A stretch of DNA of 64,000 bases from Agroathelia rolfsii (Eukaryota; Basidiomycota; Agaricomycetes; Amylocorticiales; Amylocorticiaceae). Below, one piece after another: positions 1-10,919 of this stretch. Position 1 is the first letter of the stretch. The number at the start of each line of letters is the position of its first letter. The DNA lies in contig JABRWF010000001.1 in assembly GCA_018343915.1 (NCBI GenBank), positions 1,054,001-1,118,000 of the forward strand. Reading direction: 5' to 3'. The notes below the pieces were generated by a model. That model did no database searches. It was not told the DNA's origin and was given only the letters and a program-made list of their open reading frames with translations. The translations under genes and the position numbers were made by a program.

Positions 1-715
1 GGAGAGGCTACTAGAGGCCTTAACAATGTAGTGTCATTGACTATCATAAAGGGGGCAGTTAGCAATAATGTGGTTATGTGTTTGGAAAGTAGAGTTGTTG
101 CATAGGCATAAGACTGACTCAGAGGGAATAAAGTGGGCATAGTAGTCACCTCTAAAGCCATAGCCTAAGATAGTTTGGATTATTCAGGTGTGAACATCTT
201 GACAGCCATTAAAGTTGCAGTGGAAAAGGGTGAGCTTAGTGGAAGGTGGTGTATAAAGAGCTATGGCAGCTAAGTTATTATGAGGAAGGGTAGCCTATTC
301 CAAGCACCAATCTTTAAGTGTGGTGGCTTTGGCTTTCTTGCATACCTATAATATAGATGCATAGAATATGGGGTTGGCACCTCCTCTTACAGCTTCTTTT
401 GTGAGTGTATCAATACAGTTATTGCCTTGGATTCCCTAGTGCCCTGGGATCCATTGAATTGTAATTTTGGATTGGGGTAGTTTATTGAGGATCTCATCTA
501 CTTTTTCACAGAAAAGGATGGAATAGATTTGGGCTAGATGGGCTAAGGTGTCTGTAATTGTTGAAATTGCTGATTGATTATCAGCAAGGAAGAGGATGCA
601 TGAGAGGAGTAGATATTTGTTTGTGTAGGCTGCTGCAGCTCTTGTGCCACTAGCTAGGGCAAGCATTTCTACATTATAAATGCCTAACATGACATACAAA
701 TAGCTTACAGCAAGT
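1..715 (-). pseudogene. LINE-type ORF2 remnant with RNase H domain
   Basis: Read on the minus strand, the stretch from about 699 to 310 matches an RNase H domain of non-LTR retrotransposons. Visible are a YNVEMLALASGTRAA stretch, the catalytic-type DNQSAI segment, and WIPGH followed in the same frame by GIQGNNCIDTLTKEA. A TAG stop sits right after WIPGH where Gln is expected, consistent with a CAG-to-TAG transition. No RT domain, poly-A tail or target duplication is visible, and the element runs off the left edge. The rest of the interval is probably its degenerate C-terminal tail. This is a dead fragment with no host function inferred. Confidence 0.7.
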
Positions 716-815
716 TATACATTCAAGTTATACATTAGGAAAAAAGGACATTAATATATAACTCAATGTAGCCAATATAGTAGTGGTAACATAGTTGCAA
801 GGTACCCCTATATAA

Positions 816-1308
816 GAAAAGCAAGTGAGCAAGCCAGCTAAGACTAAAGCAAAAAGCTAGAATAATGCCATTGAAGGCATCTACTTGTTATTGTATATGG
901 ACATGGTATACAGACAAATGAATGAAATACATACTACAACACATAGCTACTCCAAAGGCCTTAAACCCAATGAAATCTCCAAATAGGAAAGAAAACATGT
1001 ATGAAGTTATGTAGGTAGATGTAGAGGCAAAGGTAATAATAAAGATGAAGGTTAAGAAAGGAAAATGTATAAAGTTTGAAAAAAAGCATTGAGAATGAAA
1101 TAAGAAACATTATGCTGTGGCAGCTGCATGTACATCCTGGTCCCTTTAATTAATAGTCTAGACCAGGCAATACCCCCTGGTTATCCTGGGTATTATAGAT
1201 GAGGTAGACAAGTGCTATGTATAGTGAGTCTAGGGCTTTATGATAATGAGCAAAAGGAATATAATAGCAGTATAGCCATCATCATCATATTTATGTATAC
1301 CTCCTGTT
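816..1308 (-). repeat. Inverted, internally deleted copy of LTR family A' (3' end)
   Basis: This is the reverse complement of the 3' internal region plus 3' LTR seen at 5900-6453. Near 945 the copy jumps from the middle of the LTR to the internal region, leaving out about 90 bp between two short CCTT-containing matches, which looks like a microhomology deletion. No coding capacity is seen. Confidence 0.6.
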
Positions 1309-1440
1309 AGAATATGTGATCTATGTGCCAGGTCACATGATTCTGCCTTATATTTACAGTGTGAGAAAAGTGAGCAAGCCGGTTTATTGTTCAAAAAGCT
1401 AGATAGTATTGCGCTTGTCCTTGTACTTAATAAATGTTAG
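1309..1440. repeat. Broken LTR ends of families J and A'
   Basis: 1309-1355 matches the first 47 bp or so of family J (compare the complete LTR at 16568-16745). About 1356-1440 matches the reverse complement of the A' LTR 3' end. These are junction debris between nested elements. Confidence 0.45.
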
Positions 1441-2590
1441 TAGTAATGGGTGTAATATAGACTACTTGTAGTCCACTAGTTACCTATGTAAAAGACAATA
1501 CACTTACTTGTTAGAAAAGGTATGGTCTATTTAAGATATAGGTAAAGGTAAGTTAAAATCTATATATGTGAAAGTGGTTAGTAACTGTTTATACCTAAGA
1601 TAACACTTTAGCTGGTGTCTCGTAAGAATACTTACTTATTACTCCTTTAGAGTAAGGCTTTGTGTTTATCTTGTTGTAGACTTTGTAAGTCTATAAAGTG
1701 AAGTTAGTATGTGAGCTAGTCCTTAGACTATTTAACTCACTTATTTCTGATGAAATAACTTGTCATTTCCAGCCAATTTTGCTAGTGCTTATATAATACA
1801 AAATATTCTAATTTCTACAAGATTAGTAAGCCAATCCTGTGCTTATCTAATCTGCTTAGTAAGAGAAGTTACTTATAAATCTGCTTATAAATCAGCTTAG
1901 TAATATTCCTACTTGCTGAATAATATGCTTGGTAAGTAGTTTGTGTGCTTGGTAAGCAATCTGTATGCTTAGTCAGTAATTTGTATAGTATTAGTAAGTA
2001 AAGATATCCATTTATCTCAATATCCTATTATTAGATCTATATTAGTAATATTTTATAAACATTACTAATATCATGGACTTGCTTAGTAAATATTTTGGTA
2101 ATTTATAAGCAAGGATCTAGGGCATGAAAAATCAATTAGTAATATTTACAATGGATGTTAAGAAATAAATATTTAAATGGAATTGTTTAATATTTATGAA
2201 AAAGATAATCAGAATTGATAAAGTCAAGTAACTTCAGATAAGATAGTCTTATCTCTGATAAGATTAGATATAATGGAATATCAAAAATATTAAATAAATG
2301 AATATAAATAAATATATGCATATAAAGAATTGTTAATATCTCAACAATGAACAGTTGTAAAATCATGAAATAAATAATTATATATGATGTGATGTTAGAG
2401 GATTATTTGAAGTATTCATTGGAATTATTGGAAAGATATGAAGACTGTAAATATTCAATCTTTCAATAGTACTTAGATACAGTATATAGATAAACAAATA
2501 AAGTAACTACTACAAAAATCTATAGCTATATATTATAGTCACACTCCACGTGACTGTGACTCTGTCACTCCTATGAAGGCATGAATTGCC
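1441..2590. other. AT-rich non-coding stretch, probably old transposon DNA
   Basis: No gene is visible. The stretch is very AT-rich and has many dispersed short motifs of the type CTTAGTAAG / CTTGGTAAG between about 1830 and 2110, plus phrases resembling the AT-rich family E DNA at 51800-52137. No terminal repeats or target duplication could be placed. Confidence 0.4.
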
Positions 2591-2765
2591 CATTCTAACA
2601 TACAGTAGTTTACATTTTTGTTTATTATCTATTTGATTATATATAATAATATACAAGTAGACAAGCAGAATACAATTCTTTATGTTAACTGCTGCTTATT
2701 ATCATTGCTCATCATATTTTAACACAAATGGATCTATACTAGCAGCACATAAAACTGCCCCTAGC
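2591..2765 (+). repeat. Family J LTR fragment with start of internal region
   Basis: About 2608-2722 matches the 3' two thirds of the J LTR and ends in TTTTAACA. 2723-2765 is the first internal sequence, similar to the internal start of TRIM A2 at 53519, so J and A appear to be related families. The internal region is then interrupted by the B solo LTR. Confidence 0.5.
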
Positions 2766-3638
2766 TATCATAACCTGCCAATACACCCGGCTGCCAAACA
2801 TCCCAATTGTACACATTAACATATGCAAATACTTACAATGGAATCACTAGCAATGCCCTCCCTTCTAAGTTACTGCATACCCCATACATTGGAAGTGTTT
2901 CCAATATGTCTGCTGATGTTTCCCTAGAGCTATGTATATAGCCACTCTTTGTGCTTCCTTCCCATTATTGATGTACTTCTATCTATCAAAGTGTTCCACA
3001 TGCTGACTGGACTTCTTAAAGACAATCCCTAAGTCACCATATGCCCACACCAGCAGATCCTTCCTATCTGGGAAGATTGCGCTTGGACTTTCCTCTTAAT
3101 TATGCTCTAATCAATGATCAGACCACTAATGGTTCCAAAGGAACACATCCCCACCCTTATGCATAGTGTGGCACAACTACCAGAGTGTGCAGCACATGTA
3201 ATTACTTATTGTCTTTATTGTTTTCTTCCATTTCTTTATTTATCTTTCTGTGACTACTGTATTCTAGTATATAGTACTGTACTTGATGTAGTAGATACAG
3301 TAGTTGGAAAATTAAGTATGTATTGCCTAAACCCAGCCTACACCTGCTGCATAGCCAGCAGTTAACCTGTGGACTTAAGCATCCTTGAGTATCTTATCTA
3401 GTTTCTCTCTTCTTGCTTGATCTCTCTGCTCTATGCTTGATCTCACTGGAACACCTGCACTAACCTGCTGTGCATTTGTCTGCTTGCCACAACACATGTA
3501 TTACCACAGGCTCTAAGATATCAAAGAGGCAACTCCACAAACCTACAGGACTGCCATCCGGCAGTGAGCAGCTTAGTAGTTAGTGCTCCTGGGGCATTGC
3601 CACACTGCCCAAGCTAGCTGCAAAGGCAGCTCTTAACA
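2766..3638 (+). repeat. Solo LTR, family B
   Basis: An 873-bp LTR with decayed ends (TATCATAACC at the start, CTCTTAACA at the end; other copies show the TG...CA form). It is flanked by the perfect 5-bp target duplication CTAGC at 2761-2765 and 3639-3643. The sequence recurs inverted at 43228-44102 and 61926-63670, and as a fragment at 18995-19291. A solo LTR with its own duplication indicates LTR-LTR recombination after a full-length insertion. Short reading frames inside are not supported as genes. Confidence 0.85.
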
Positions 3639-3655
3639 CTAGCCCCCAATATATA

Positions 3656-5276
3656 CACTGAGTGACAAAACTATCTCAATATTTGCATTTTTTACAATTT
3701 TTAATCTATATCTCCAGAAATTAAATACTTAAAATTATACTAAAAATACTCCTATCAAGTATACCATATCTACTTTAAATCAAGCCCTGGGTCATGTGAT
3801 TTAGTCAATAAACCATAGAGTTATGTATTATTCTTTCAAGGGGTATTATTGAGACAGTTTTGTTGCTGATATTTTCAAAATACAAATTTTATTAAATTTA
3901 GTATCTAGTATATCCTCCTTTTGCTTTTATCACCTCTGCTACCCTTCTAGGCATACTCTCAATCAACTTTTGATAAACAGATACTAGAATAGCATCCCAC
4001 TTCTTCTCTACCCTCTCCCAAAGCCTAGTAAGTGATGATGTAGGCTCATCATAGTCTGCCAGCTTTCTTTTGAGGTGATCCCATAGATGCTCAATAGGAT
4101 TGAGGTCTGGGGAGTTAGCAGGCCACTCCATAACTTCCAATTCATGGTTTTCAAACCATTTCATGGCTAGTTTGCTCTTATGTTTAGGGTTATTATCCTG
4201 CTGAAATATAGTATTGTTAGTATTTTTACCCCATAACTCCATACTATCCTGGAGTTCATCCTCTAAAATAGACACATAGACTTCTGAGTCCATTTTCCCA
4301 ATAATCCTGGTTGTATATCCAGCCCCATCCCATCCAAAACATCCCCACAACATAATGTTTCCACTACCAAACTTTTGTATTCCCTGAACTAACCTATCAC
4401 TAAGCCCTTCTCCCTTCTTTTTCCACACCTATTTCCTTTCATCAGACCCAATCCTATTGATCTTAGTCTCATCAGACCAGATTACCCTCTTCCAGTCCTC
4501 CAGAGTCCAGTGCTAGTGCTCAAGAGCAAAGTTTAATCTAGCTCTTTTATGATAAGGCTTAAGATTAGAACTTTTTTTCTTGGTTACAGCCTTTAAACCC
4601 TGCTCCCTTAGTCTCCTACATATGGTTTAGGTAGACACAGACTCCCCAAGTGTGTTTTTAAGGGCTTTAGTCACATCTATAGCAGTATCAGCCTGACCAG
4701 AGCTAATAAGATAGATAGAATGGCATATAGCAGTAGAGGAAAGCTTAGAGGGATGGCCTCCTAAGCTTTTAGAAAGGTGGGGACAGTGTTTAGAACATAT
4801 TCTGCTAACAGAAGAATGGGATACACTAGTAGCTTTAGCAATATCCCTAGTAGAATGATGTTTATTAAGCAAGCAGATAATATTAAGGGCTTGTTGATTG
4901 GATAAAGGTTTCATAGTAGTATAGAGATAATGGTGATAGCAGTTTAAGAGTTGTTTATGTTTATTTGTACTAAATAGGGGGTATTTAAATGTGTGGTGGC
5001 ACTGCTTACATAATTAGTATAGTATAACTTGTGTTTTACTATAAAAAGTATATTTGAATTAAGTGGCAACAAAACTATCTCAACGATACCCCTTGAAAGA
5101 ATAATACATAACTCTATGGTTTATTGACCAAATCACATAACCCAGGGCTCGATTTAAAGCCGATATGGTATACTTGATAGGAGTATTTTTAGTATAATTT
5201 TAAGTATTTAATTTCTGGAGATATAGATCAAAGGTTGTAAAAAATGCAAATATTGAGATGGTTTTGTTACTCAGTG
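3656..5276 (-). mobile_element. Tc1/mariner element, copy 1
   Basis: A 1621-bp DNA transposon with terminal inverted repeats of about 210 bp starting CACTGAGTGACAAAAC and flanked by TA at 3654-3655 and 5277-5278, the Tc1/mariner signature. It has exactly the same length as the copy at 50173-51793. The right flank is element F, but the left flank is the B solo LTR neighbourhood rather than the rest of F, so a deletion beside the insertion is likely. The transposase is broken, so the copy could move only if a transposase were supplied in trans. Confidence 0.9.
3898..4914 (-). pseudogene. Tc1-type transposase (DD34E), broken
   Basis: A 338-codon reading frame on the minus strand with three in-frame stops, at about 4630, 4513 and 4430, each explained by a C-to-T or G-to-A transition in a Gln or Trp codon. 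The N-terminus carries a helix-turn-helix (STRDIAKATSVSHSSVSRI). The catalytic core shows WSDETK, then QQDNNPKH and SPDLNPIEHLW; 34 residues separate the second Asp from the Glu, which identifies the Tc1 DD34E class. The intact family protein would cut at the terminal repeats and paste into TA sites. Start and stop match those of the second copy. Confidence 0.9.
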
Positions 5277-5580
5277 TATCTTGCCATTACTAGAGTATAA
5301 ATTCTTCTGATTACAATACTCCCCCTAAAGTCACATTCTGTGTCTTTACTTGGGAACTAATTTTCTTAGTATTTCTGCTCCAAATAGATGCTCCTTATAG
5401 GTGCCTGTTTATATAAGCATTGTTCTCATTAGGCTAGCATATTTAGGGCTTATAACCTAATAAAACTAGAAAATTGGCTAGACTAGGAATTGAACCCAGG
5501 GCCTCCCATTATATATACAGGTACTCTACTAACTAAGCTATCTTGCCATTACTAGAGTGTGAATTCTTCTGATTACAACA
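5277..5580 (-). mobile_element. Element F, truncated copy (tRNA-bearing mini-LTR element)
   Basis: Inverted copy of the 385-bp F element. 5458-5580 is a complete 123-bp LTR, 5319-5457 the 139-bp internal segment, and 5277-5318 the surviving 42 bp of the other LTR, cut at the Tc1 insertion. The internal segment keeps the primer-binding region next to the LTR (decayed) and a purine tract next to the other LTR. Confidence 0.75.
5475..5547 (-). tRNA. tRNA-like cloverleaf inside F LTR
   Basis: 73-nt tRNA-like sequence on the minus strand, with the same arms as at 16811-16883: acceptor with one mismatch, D arm, 5-bp anticodon stem with loop ATATATA, 5-nt variable region, and T arm CTGGG/CCTAG around TTCAATT. 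The D arm has several transitions. It is part of a repeat and probably does not serve translation. Confidence 0.55.
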
Positions 5581-6453
5581 GGGGGTGCCACAACAACATA
5601 ATGGCAATTGCTATTCCATTGTTGTATTATATTTACTTATCATCCAGCCTTGGGCATGCAAGCTTAATAGTGTACATCTACCCAGACTCACTCAAGGGCT
5701 CTGCATAAGCAGCAATATTACACTATCTACTAAACATGCACATCCAACAGTGGCAAACATGCCCACCACCATTACCTAAGTCAAAAGCCAACTCACTGCA
5801 TGAGCAAAACTAGTGCACAAACTTACTATCAAGTGGCACAAATGCCCAGAATGAGCAAGATTAAACCAGGGAGGTGTACATAAACATGATAATAATGGCT
5901 ATACCACCATCATGCTCCTTTTGCTCATTATCATGAAGCCCTAGACTTGCTGTGCATGGCACTTGTCTACCTCATCTATAATACCCAGGATAACCAGGGG
6001 GTGTTGCCTAGTCTAGACCATTAATTAAAGAGACCAGGATGTGCATATGGCTGCTGTAGCATAATGTTTCTTGTTTCATTCTCAATGCTTTTTTTTCAAA
6101 CTTTGTACATTTTCCTTTCTTAACCTTCACCTTTATTATTACCTTTACCTCTACATCTACCTATATAACTTCATATATATATTCTTTCCTATTTAGAGAT
6201 CTCATTGGGTTTAAGGGCAAGGATTAAGGGGGTATATTAAAATGGCAATCCATTGCTATAGAGGATAGGAGTGATGGAGTGATAGTCACATATAGTGTAA
6301 CAAGGCCTTTAGAGTAACTGTATATTGTAGTATGTACTTCATTTATTTGTCTGCATACTGCATCCATGTACAATGACAAGTGGATGCCTTCAATGGTATT
6401 ATTCTAGCTTTTTGCTTTAGTCTTGGCTGGCTAGCTTACTCGCTTTTCTCACA
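5581..6453 (+). repeat. Family A' non-autonomous LTR element, 3' part
   Basis: Internal region followed by a polypurine tract (GGATTAAGGGGG) and an LTR at about 6233-6453 ending TTTTCTCACA. A conserved short reading frame of the A family is recognisable around 5680-5870 but is broken by stops. The 5' LTR is not present next to it. Homologous internal sequence occurs at 17630-18393 and 53820-54620. Confidence 0.6.
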
Positions 6454-7212
6454 TCCTCCCCCTGTTGTATTCCTTCCTTAAGTGACTGTATTCCACCACA
6501 CTATATTCTTGAGTGTAAGCATTTGTATAAGGCTCAGAGCTATTGTAGGATATGTTCAGGGGTATTAGGGACAATATTCACATTGAGAGGTGTATATTGC
6601 AACTAAAGGGAGTGCTTGTCTAGATAGCAACTATAGATTGCCGTTTTGGCTTAAGCTGCCATCCATTTCTCAGCTGCTATCTATTTTTGAGCCCTTGTCT
6701 TTTATTAAGCCACTCTCTTATTAAGTCATCATTTTTTGTTTGTTGCAATAACTTTACTTCAAAAAGCTTAATAAAGTCCTAAAAAGCATTAAAAACTATA
6801 TACATAGAGTTGCTTAAAAATAATAATAATAATAATCTAAGTTCATCTCCAATAAGGAGATTCCAGGAGTCTACCCCTAGAGGTGACCCAAAAGTTGCAA
6901 AAAAGTATAAAGAGTATAAAAAGTTGAAAGTTAAAAGTCAAAAAGTGCTATGTAATTTTGCTGATGTCCTTTAATTATCAGTGTAGTAGCTTTTGTTCTA
7001 TGTTTAGTGAGTGTTGGCCTATCCCCGTAGAAAGTACTAGTCTTAACTAGTTGCATCATAAAGCATAGCAAGCCCATTTCAAAATTAGTATGAATAGCAC
7101 TTATAAATCCTGCAATAATTGTTTTATCTAGGGCATACTGGTAAATTTAATGTTATTGATGCATATTGCCTCCCTAAATTATGAACATAGATGACTAATA
7201 GATTTGTGCTTC
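6454..7212. other. Intergenic spacer at the edge of the gene island
   Basis: No gene or recognisable repeat. The stretch lies downstream of the acyl-CoA ligase stop codon at 7213 and marks the change from transposon DNA to host gene DNA. A short GTAATAATAATAATAATC-like run near 6820 is simple sequence. Confidence 0.4.
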
Positions 7213-9370
7213 CTAAATCACAACCTCTCTTAACGACTCTGGCTTCAAATACTTATCTTTGACTTCTTTCCGAAGTATTTTGCCGGAGGTACTCCTTGGA
7301 ATTACATCGACAACATAAATACCTTGATAAAAAATTAGTTGTATATCTGAGATATAAAATTATTGCTCTAGTAAGGCATACCTCCACGAAGGTACTTGTA
7401 AGGTGCCACGCGCTCTCGAATAAACAAATCAAGATCTTCGATGAGATTGGGCGCGACTTTGGTTTTAGAGTCGACTTGTATGTATGCCCTACCAGATTCA
7501 GCATTAGCATTCGAATCCGATTTATAAGGCTAATACTAAAAACATGCCTAGGCAGCTCGGTCGATTTCTCTTGCGAATATACGCCAATAACGCATGCATC
7601 AGAGACTCCGGGATAGATACACAACAATTTCTCTAGCTCAGCAGGGGGCACTATCACAGTTCCATATAAGCAATTATTGCTACGAAATCAAGCAGCACAT
7701 TACACACCTTGGAATCCCTTATACTTGATAAGCTCCTTCTTTCGATCAGTTACCTGGAAACACCCATCGGAATCTAAAGACACAATGTCGCCCGTACAAA
7801 GCCAACCGTCAACAAACATCTTTTGTGTGTCTTCCAGTTTATTTAGATACCCTCTAGTACATAGAATTAAATTTATATAACGCGCTAGTGCAGCTATACA
7901 GCAACTAATTACCTTGCAATATTTGGGCCACGGATCCAAAGCTCTCCTGCTTCTGTGTCAGATGAAACGTCTTGCCCATCATCGCCAACGATCCGAGCCT
8001 CCATGTTTGGCAACAAAAGTCCTACGCCTGTCTTACCTTGCCTTGCAAGTCTGACTGGGAGTACAGTTGTTGATCCACCTATGGAATGCCATAATTGAAA
8101 TCAAGTTCGATATTTATAACTATATAGCGTACTGGCTTCGGTTAAACCCAATGCTTCGGCAATAACTATGCTACAACCTTGGCTAGAAAGGCGCTGAGTT
8201 GCAGCTTGGACAGTGTCTTGACCAAGAGGGGCTCCTCCAACAAGGATTGTTTTTAATGTAGATAAATCGAAGTTATCTACGATAGGATGACGAGCTAAGA
8301 AGTTAAGGATGGGAGGCACTATAAGCATGCTCTGAGAAAACTTTGAGACTTTAACTATTGCAAAAGATGAATACCAAGGCTTACTGTGACTTTATATTTT
8401 GGAATGCATGAGAGAAACAAGACCGGATCAAATTTAGGCATCACCACAACAGGAATACCGGTGTAGAAAGAGAACATCCAAAGAATAATCCCTCCGTAAA
8501 CATGCGAAAATGGAATTACTCCTAGAATGACATCTTCGCCATGCGCATAACCATCCCAGGCACCATTACACTGTTCGATAATTGAGGTGACATTAAAGTG
8601 ACTGATGATGACGCCCTTAGATGGTCCCGTAGTACCTGATAAAATCATACATAAAAGCTTATAGGATATATATATATATAAGGAAAGTACCAGAGCTGTA
8701 GAATAAGAACGCAGTGTCATGTGCGTTAGGAGCAGCTAGTTGACCAGTACTTTCTGAGACTTGGCTACCAATCTGCTTGGAAGACCAAAGACTGGTCATT
8801 CCCGCAAAAAGAGAATGAACGTCACTTTTATCGCTTTCAGTCAAGGGGTCATCGGTTAGAATAATGCGTTTACGCGATGCGACAGAGTCAAGTCCTAGAT
8901 TCTCAAACGCTTTTACAGCAACGTGTGCCAGCGTCGAGTGAGCCAAAATATGCGAAGATTGACTATCTTCAACAATATGACATAGTTCATGGTCGCTGCT
9001 CGTAGCGTTGGCAAAGGCTATGACAAGCCCGGCCTTAACCTATAATTTCTTAGATACCTTAACCGACATACAAAATCCATGAACTTACCGCGCCTAGAAC
9101 AATACTAGGATACAGAATTGTGTTCATGCTGAGCAAAGTCACAGTACCACGAGCATCTAAGCTTTCGTCATTCGCGCGGATGTCCTGAAGAGCTTTCGAT
9201 ATGACATCAGCATGCATAATTACTTGAGCACGAGTGAGCGTCCGATCGAGAGTGGGGTCAATGAAGGATGGATACTGCGCTGGGAACTTGTCCTGAGACC
9301 CGAGTAAATAGTCGGATAGAAGCACTTCTCGTAACTCGACAGGAGGAAAGCGCGATGTGTAGACTGGCAT
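7213..9370 (-). CDS. AMP-forming acyl-CoA ligase, 4-coumarate-CoA ligase-like
   Basis: Nine exons can be joined in frame to 570 aa plus stop: complement of 7213-7322, 7382-7488, 7548-7650, 7708-7853, 7913-8078, 8133-8331, 8385-8635, 8691-9039, 9089-9370. Introns are 49-59 bp, all GT-AG except the one at 7489-7547, which has a GC donor. The ANL-superfamily motifs are in order: the ATP-binding loop [11 protein letters not shown] (near residue 210, split by an intron), GLTEAS (about 355), WLCTGDI (about 435), [14 protein letters not shown] (about 455) and the catalytic-lysine motif SGKILRKEV (near 550). Family members join a carboxylic acid to CoA through an acyl-adenylate; the substrate cannot be told here. 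There is no C-terminal SKL-type peroxisome signal. No frame disruption was seen, so the gene appears intact. The ATG at 9370 gives the expected N-terminus. Confidence 0.9.
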
Positions 9371-10366
9371 TTCAACAGTCTCTTGAATATTGTGTAAGAT
9401 GAGCTCAATGTGATTAGTGGGTTGAGAAGAGAAAACATTTTAAAGCTCAAACCCTTCCTTTATAGTTATTCAAGCCAATTATTCACACCTGATAACAATC
9501 TTAGAATCTCAGGCCTTGATCCAAGATAATAGATAATAGATCGAAATCAGATATTTAATGTAGAATCCATCATGATGAGAACGCGGAAATATCAACATCA
9601 GTCTAGATAATTTAATGAGCCAGAGTATTATCTAAGAAGCTGTCATAGAATCTTTTAAATATATCTTCGAGCTTCAAGAAAATGGTTTTAACCAAAATCT
9701 CTGTATCTTCTGGGTCATCACTCGAAGCCAATGCGGCCCAGGGGGTAGGGTCTTTAGCGAGTACTAACAGAGATGCTGGATAAAAGGTTGCCTGTTGGCC
9801 TACTGAGCTCTACACTTCATACACTAGAGCTCGTACGCGTACTTTCTCCCTTGCAGGCATTTACTTGACAATATGCCAAACTATGTCTAGAACAAAACTT
9901 ATGAAATCCATGATTATATAGGATGAGAAACCCAACACATACACCCACCTCCCACCTGATACCCACATTACCTAGTAATAACTGTGCACAAATATGCCCC
10001 TCATCTATTAGCGTGCGCTGAGTGGGCTTAGACGTATATGCCTAGCAGAAGGGGGCACTATTTAGACTGTCCCAAAGAGGGTTATAGAATAAGCACTCTT
10101 GGTACACATGAAAAATACCTCAGAAAGCCCCCCCCCCCCGTATACAATATAGCTCCAATAATAGCACCCAGAGCTTTTTCCGAGATGTTAGGAAAGTATA
10201 TATATATCAGTGATAGTTGTAGCCCACACAGCGCTGCGGTAGGGCTGTAAAGCAACTGTAGAATTTCATCCGTTTCCTGATGAAGAGCATACGGCAAATA
10301 TAAATACCTACGCATGCTTATCATCACACCACACCATATATCAGAATTAATATATGCAGATACATC
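9371..10366. other. Intergenic region upstream of the ligase gene
   Basis: No gene recognised. It should contain the promoter of the minus-strand ligase. A run of ten or so C residues lies near 10129-10139. Short open frames on both strands here overlap each other and show no family resemblance. Confidence 0.35.
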
Positions 10367-10633
10367 GTGTGCACTTTCTCAGTTATCGTAGCTCTATCCA
10401 GACGACGAATGGAGACCGCGGAACAACAACTGATGCATAACACGACGAAAGCATCTTCTTACGAAAGCAGTATCAATCCCGCTGTCGTCGACCCATTGAC
10501 TTGGCAGCATCAGGCCATATTTAGGAGCTGTCAATATATTGCTACCCGGATATTGGATGCGTTAAATCAACGTGATGCCATACAATCACAACCACAATCA
10601 CAATCACCATCACAATTACAATCACCATCATGA
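10367..10633 (+). CDS. Unrecognised short open frame, 88 codons
   Basis: An open frame encoding a hydrophilic peptide that ends in a Gln/Ser/Pro-rich tail (QSQPQSQSPSQLQ). The tail is just the translation of a CAATCA-type simple repeat, so the frame may not be a gene. It could be an exon of an unrecognised gene; splice sites were not resolved. No function is proposed. Confidence 0.2.
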   Translation: MCTFSVIVALSRRRMETAEQQLMHNTTKASSYESSINPAVVDPLTWQHQAIFRSCQYIATRILDALNQRDAIQSQPQSQSPSQLQSPS

Positions 10634-10650
10634 TTGTGATTGTGATTATA
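10583..10650. repeat. CAATCA simple repeat forming a hairpin
   Basis: A run of CAATCA/CACAAT units (about 10583-10628) is followed at 10631-10647 by the complementary TGATTGTGATTGTGATT, giving a potential stem of about 17 bp with one mismatch. It overlaps the end of the short open frame. Confidence 0.55.
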
Positions 10651-10919
10651 ATTTCATCTTATTTTCCGACTTCTAGTTGAACACTTCTCTAAAAGAACAG
10701 GACAGACCTACGCATAGTTCAAGAACAATATTGTTATCATGATAAAGGATAAGTATTATATTAGTGATTGTGATAATTGCATGCAGAAGAAGAATATTAC
10801 AGCCCAAATTATATAAATTGCAATTGCTTCCAGCACGGTTGTTCTAGTTTACAGCTCTTCACCGGCTTGACACCTTTCATTAAACAGACCTCTGTATTAT
10901 TCTCCATAGCTTCGTCGTG

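Noticed and set aside
1830..2110. CRISPR-like or tandem array of CTTAGTAAG motifs
   Set aside because: Units are short, irregularly spaced and AT-rich; the context is eukaryotic. No regular repeat-spacer structure exists.
10038..10327. Overlapping open frames on both strands
   Set aside because: They are mutual shadows across a C-run and a TATATATA run with no recognisable protein features.
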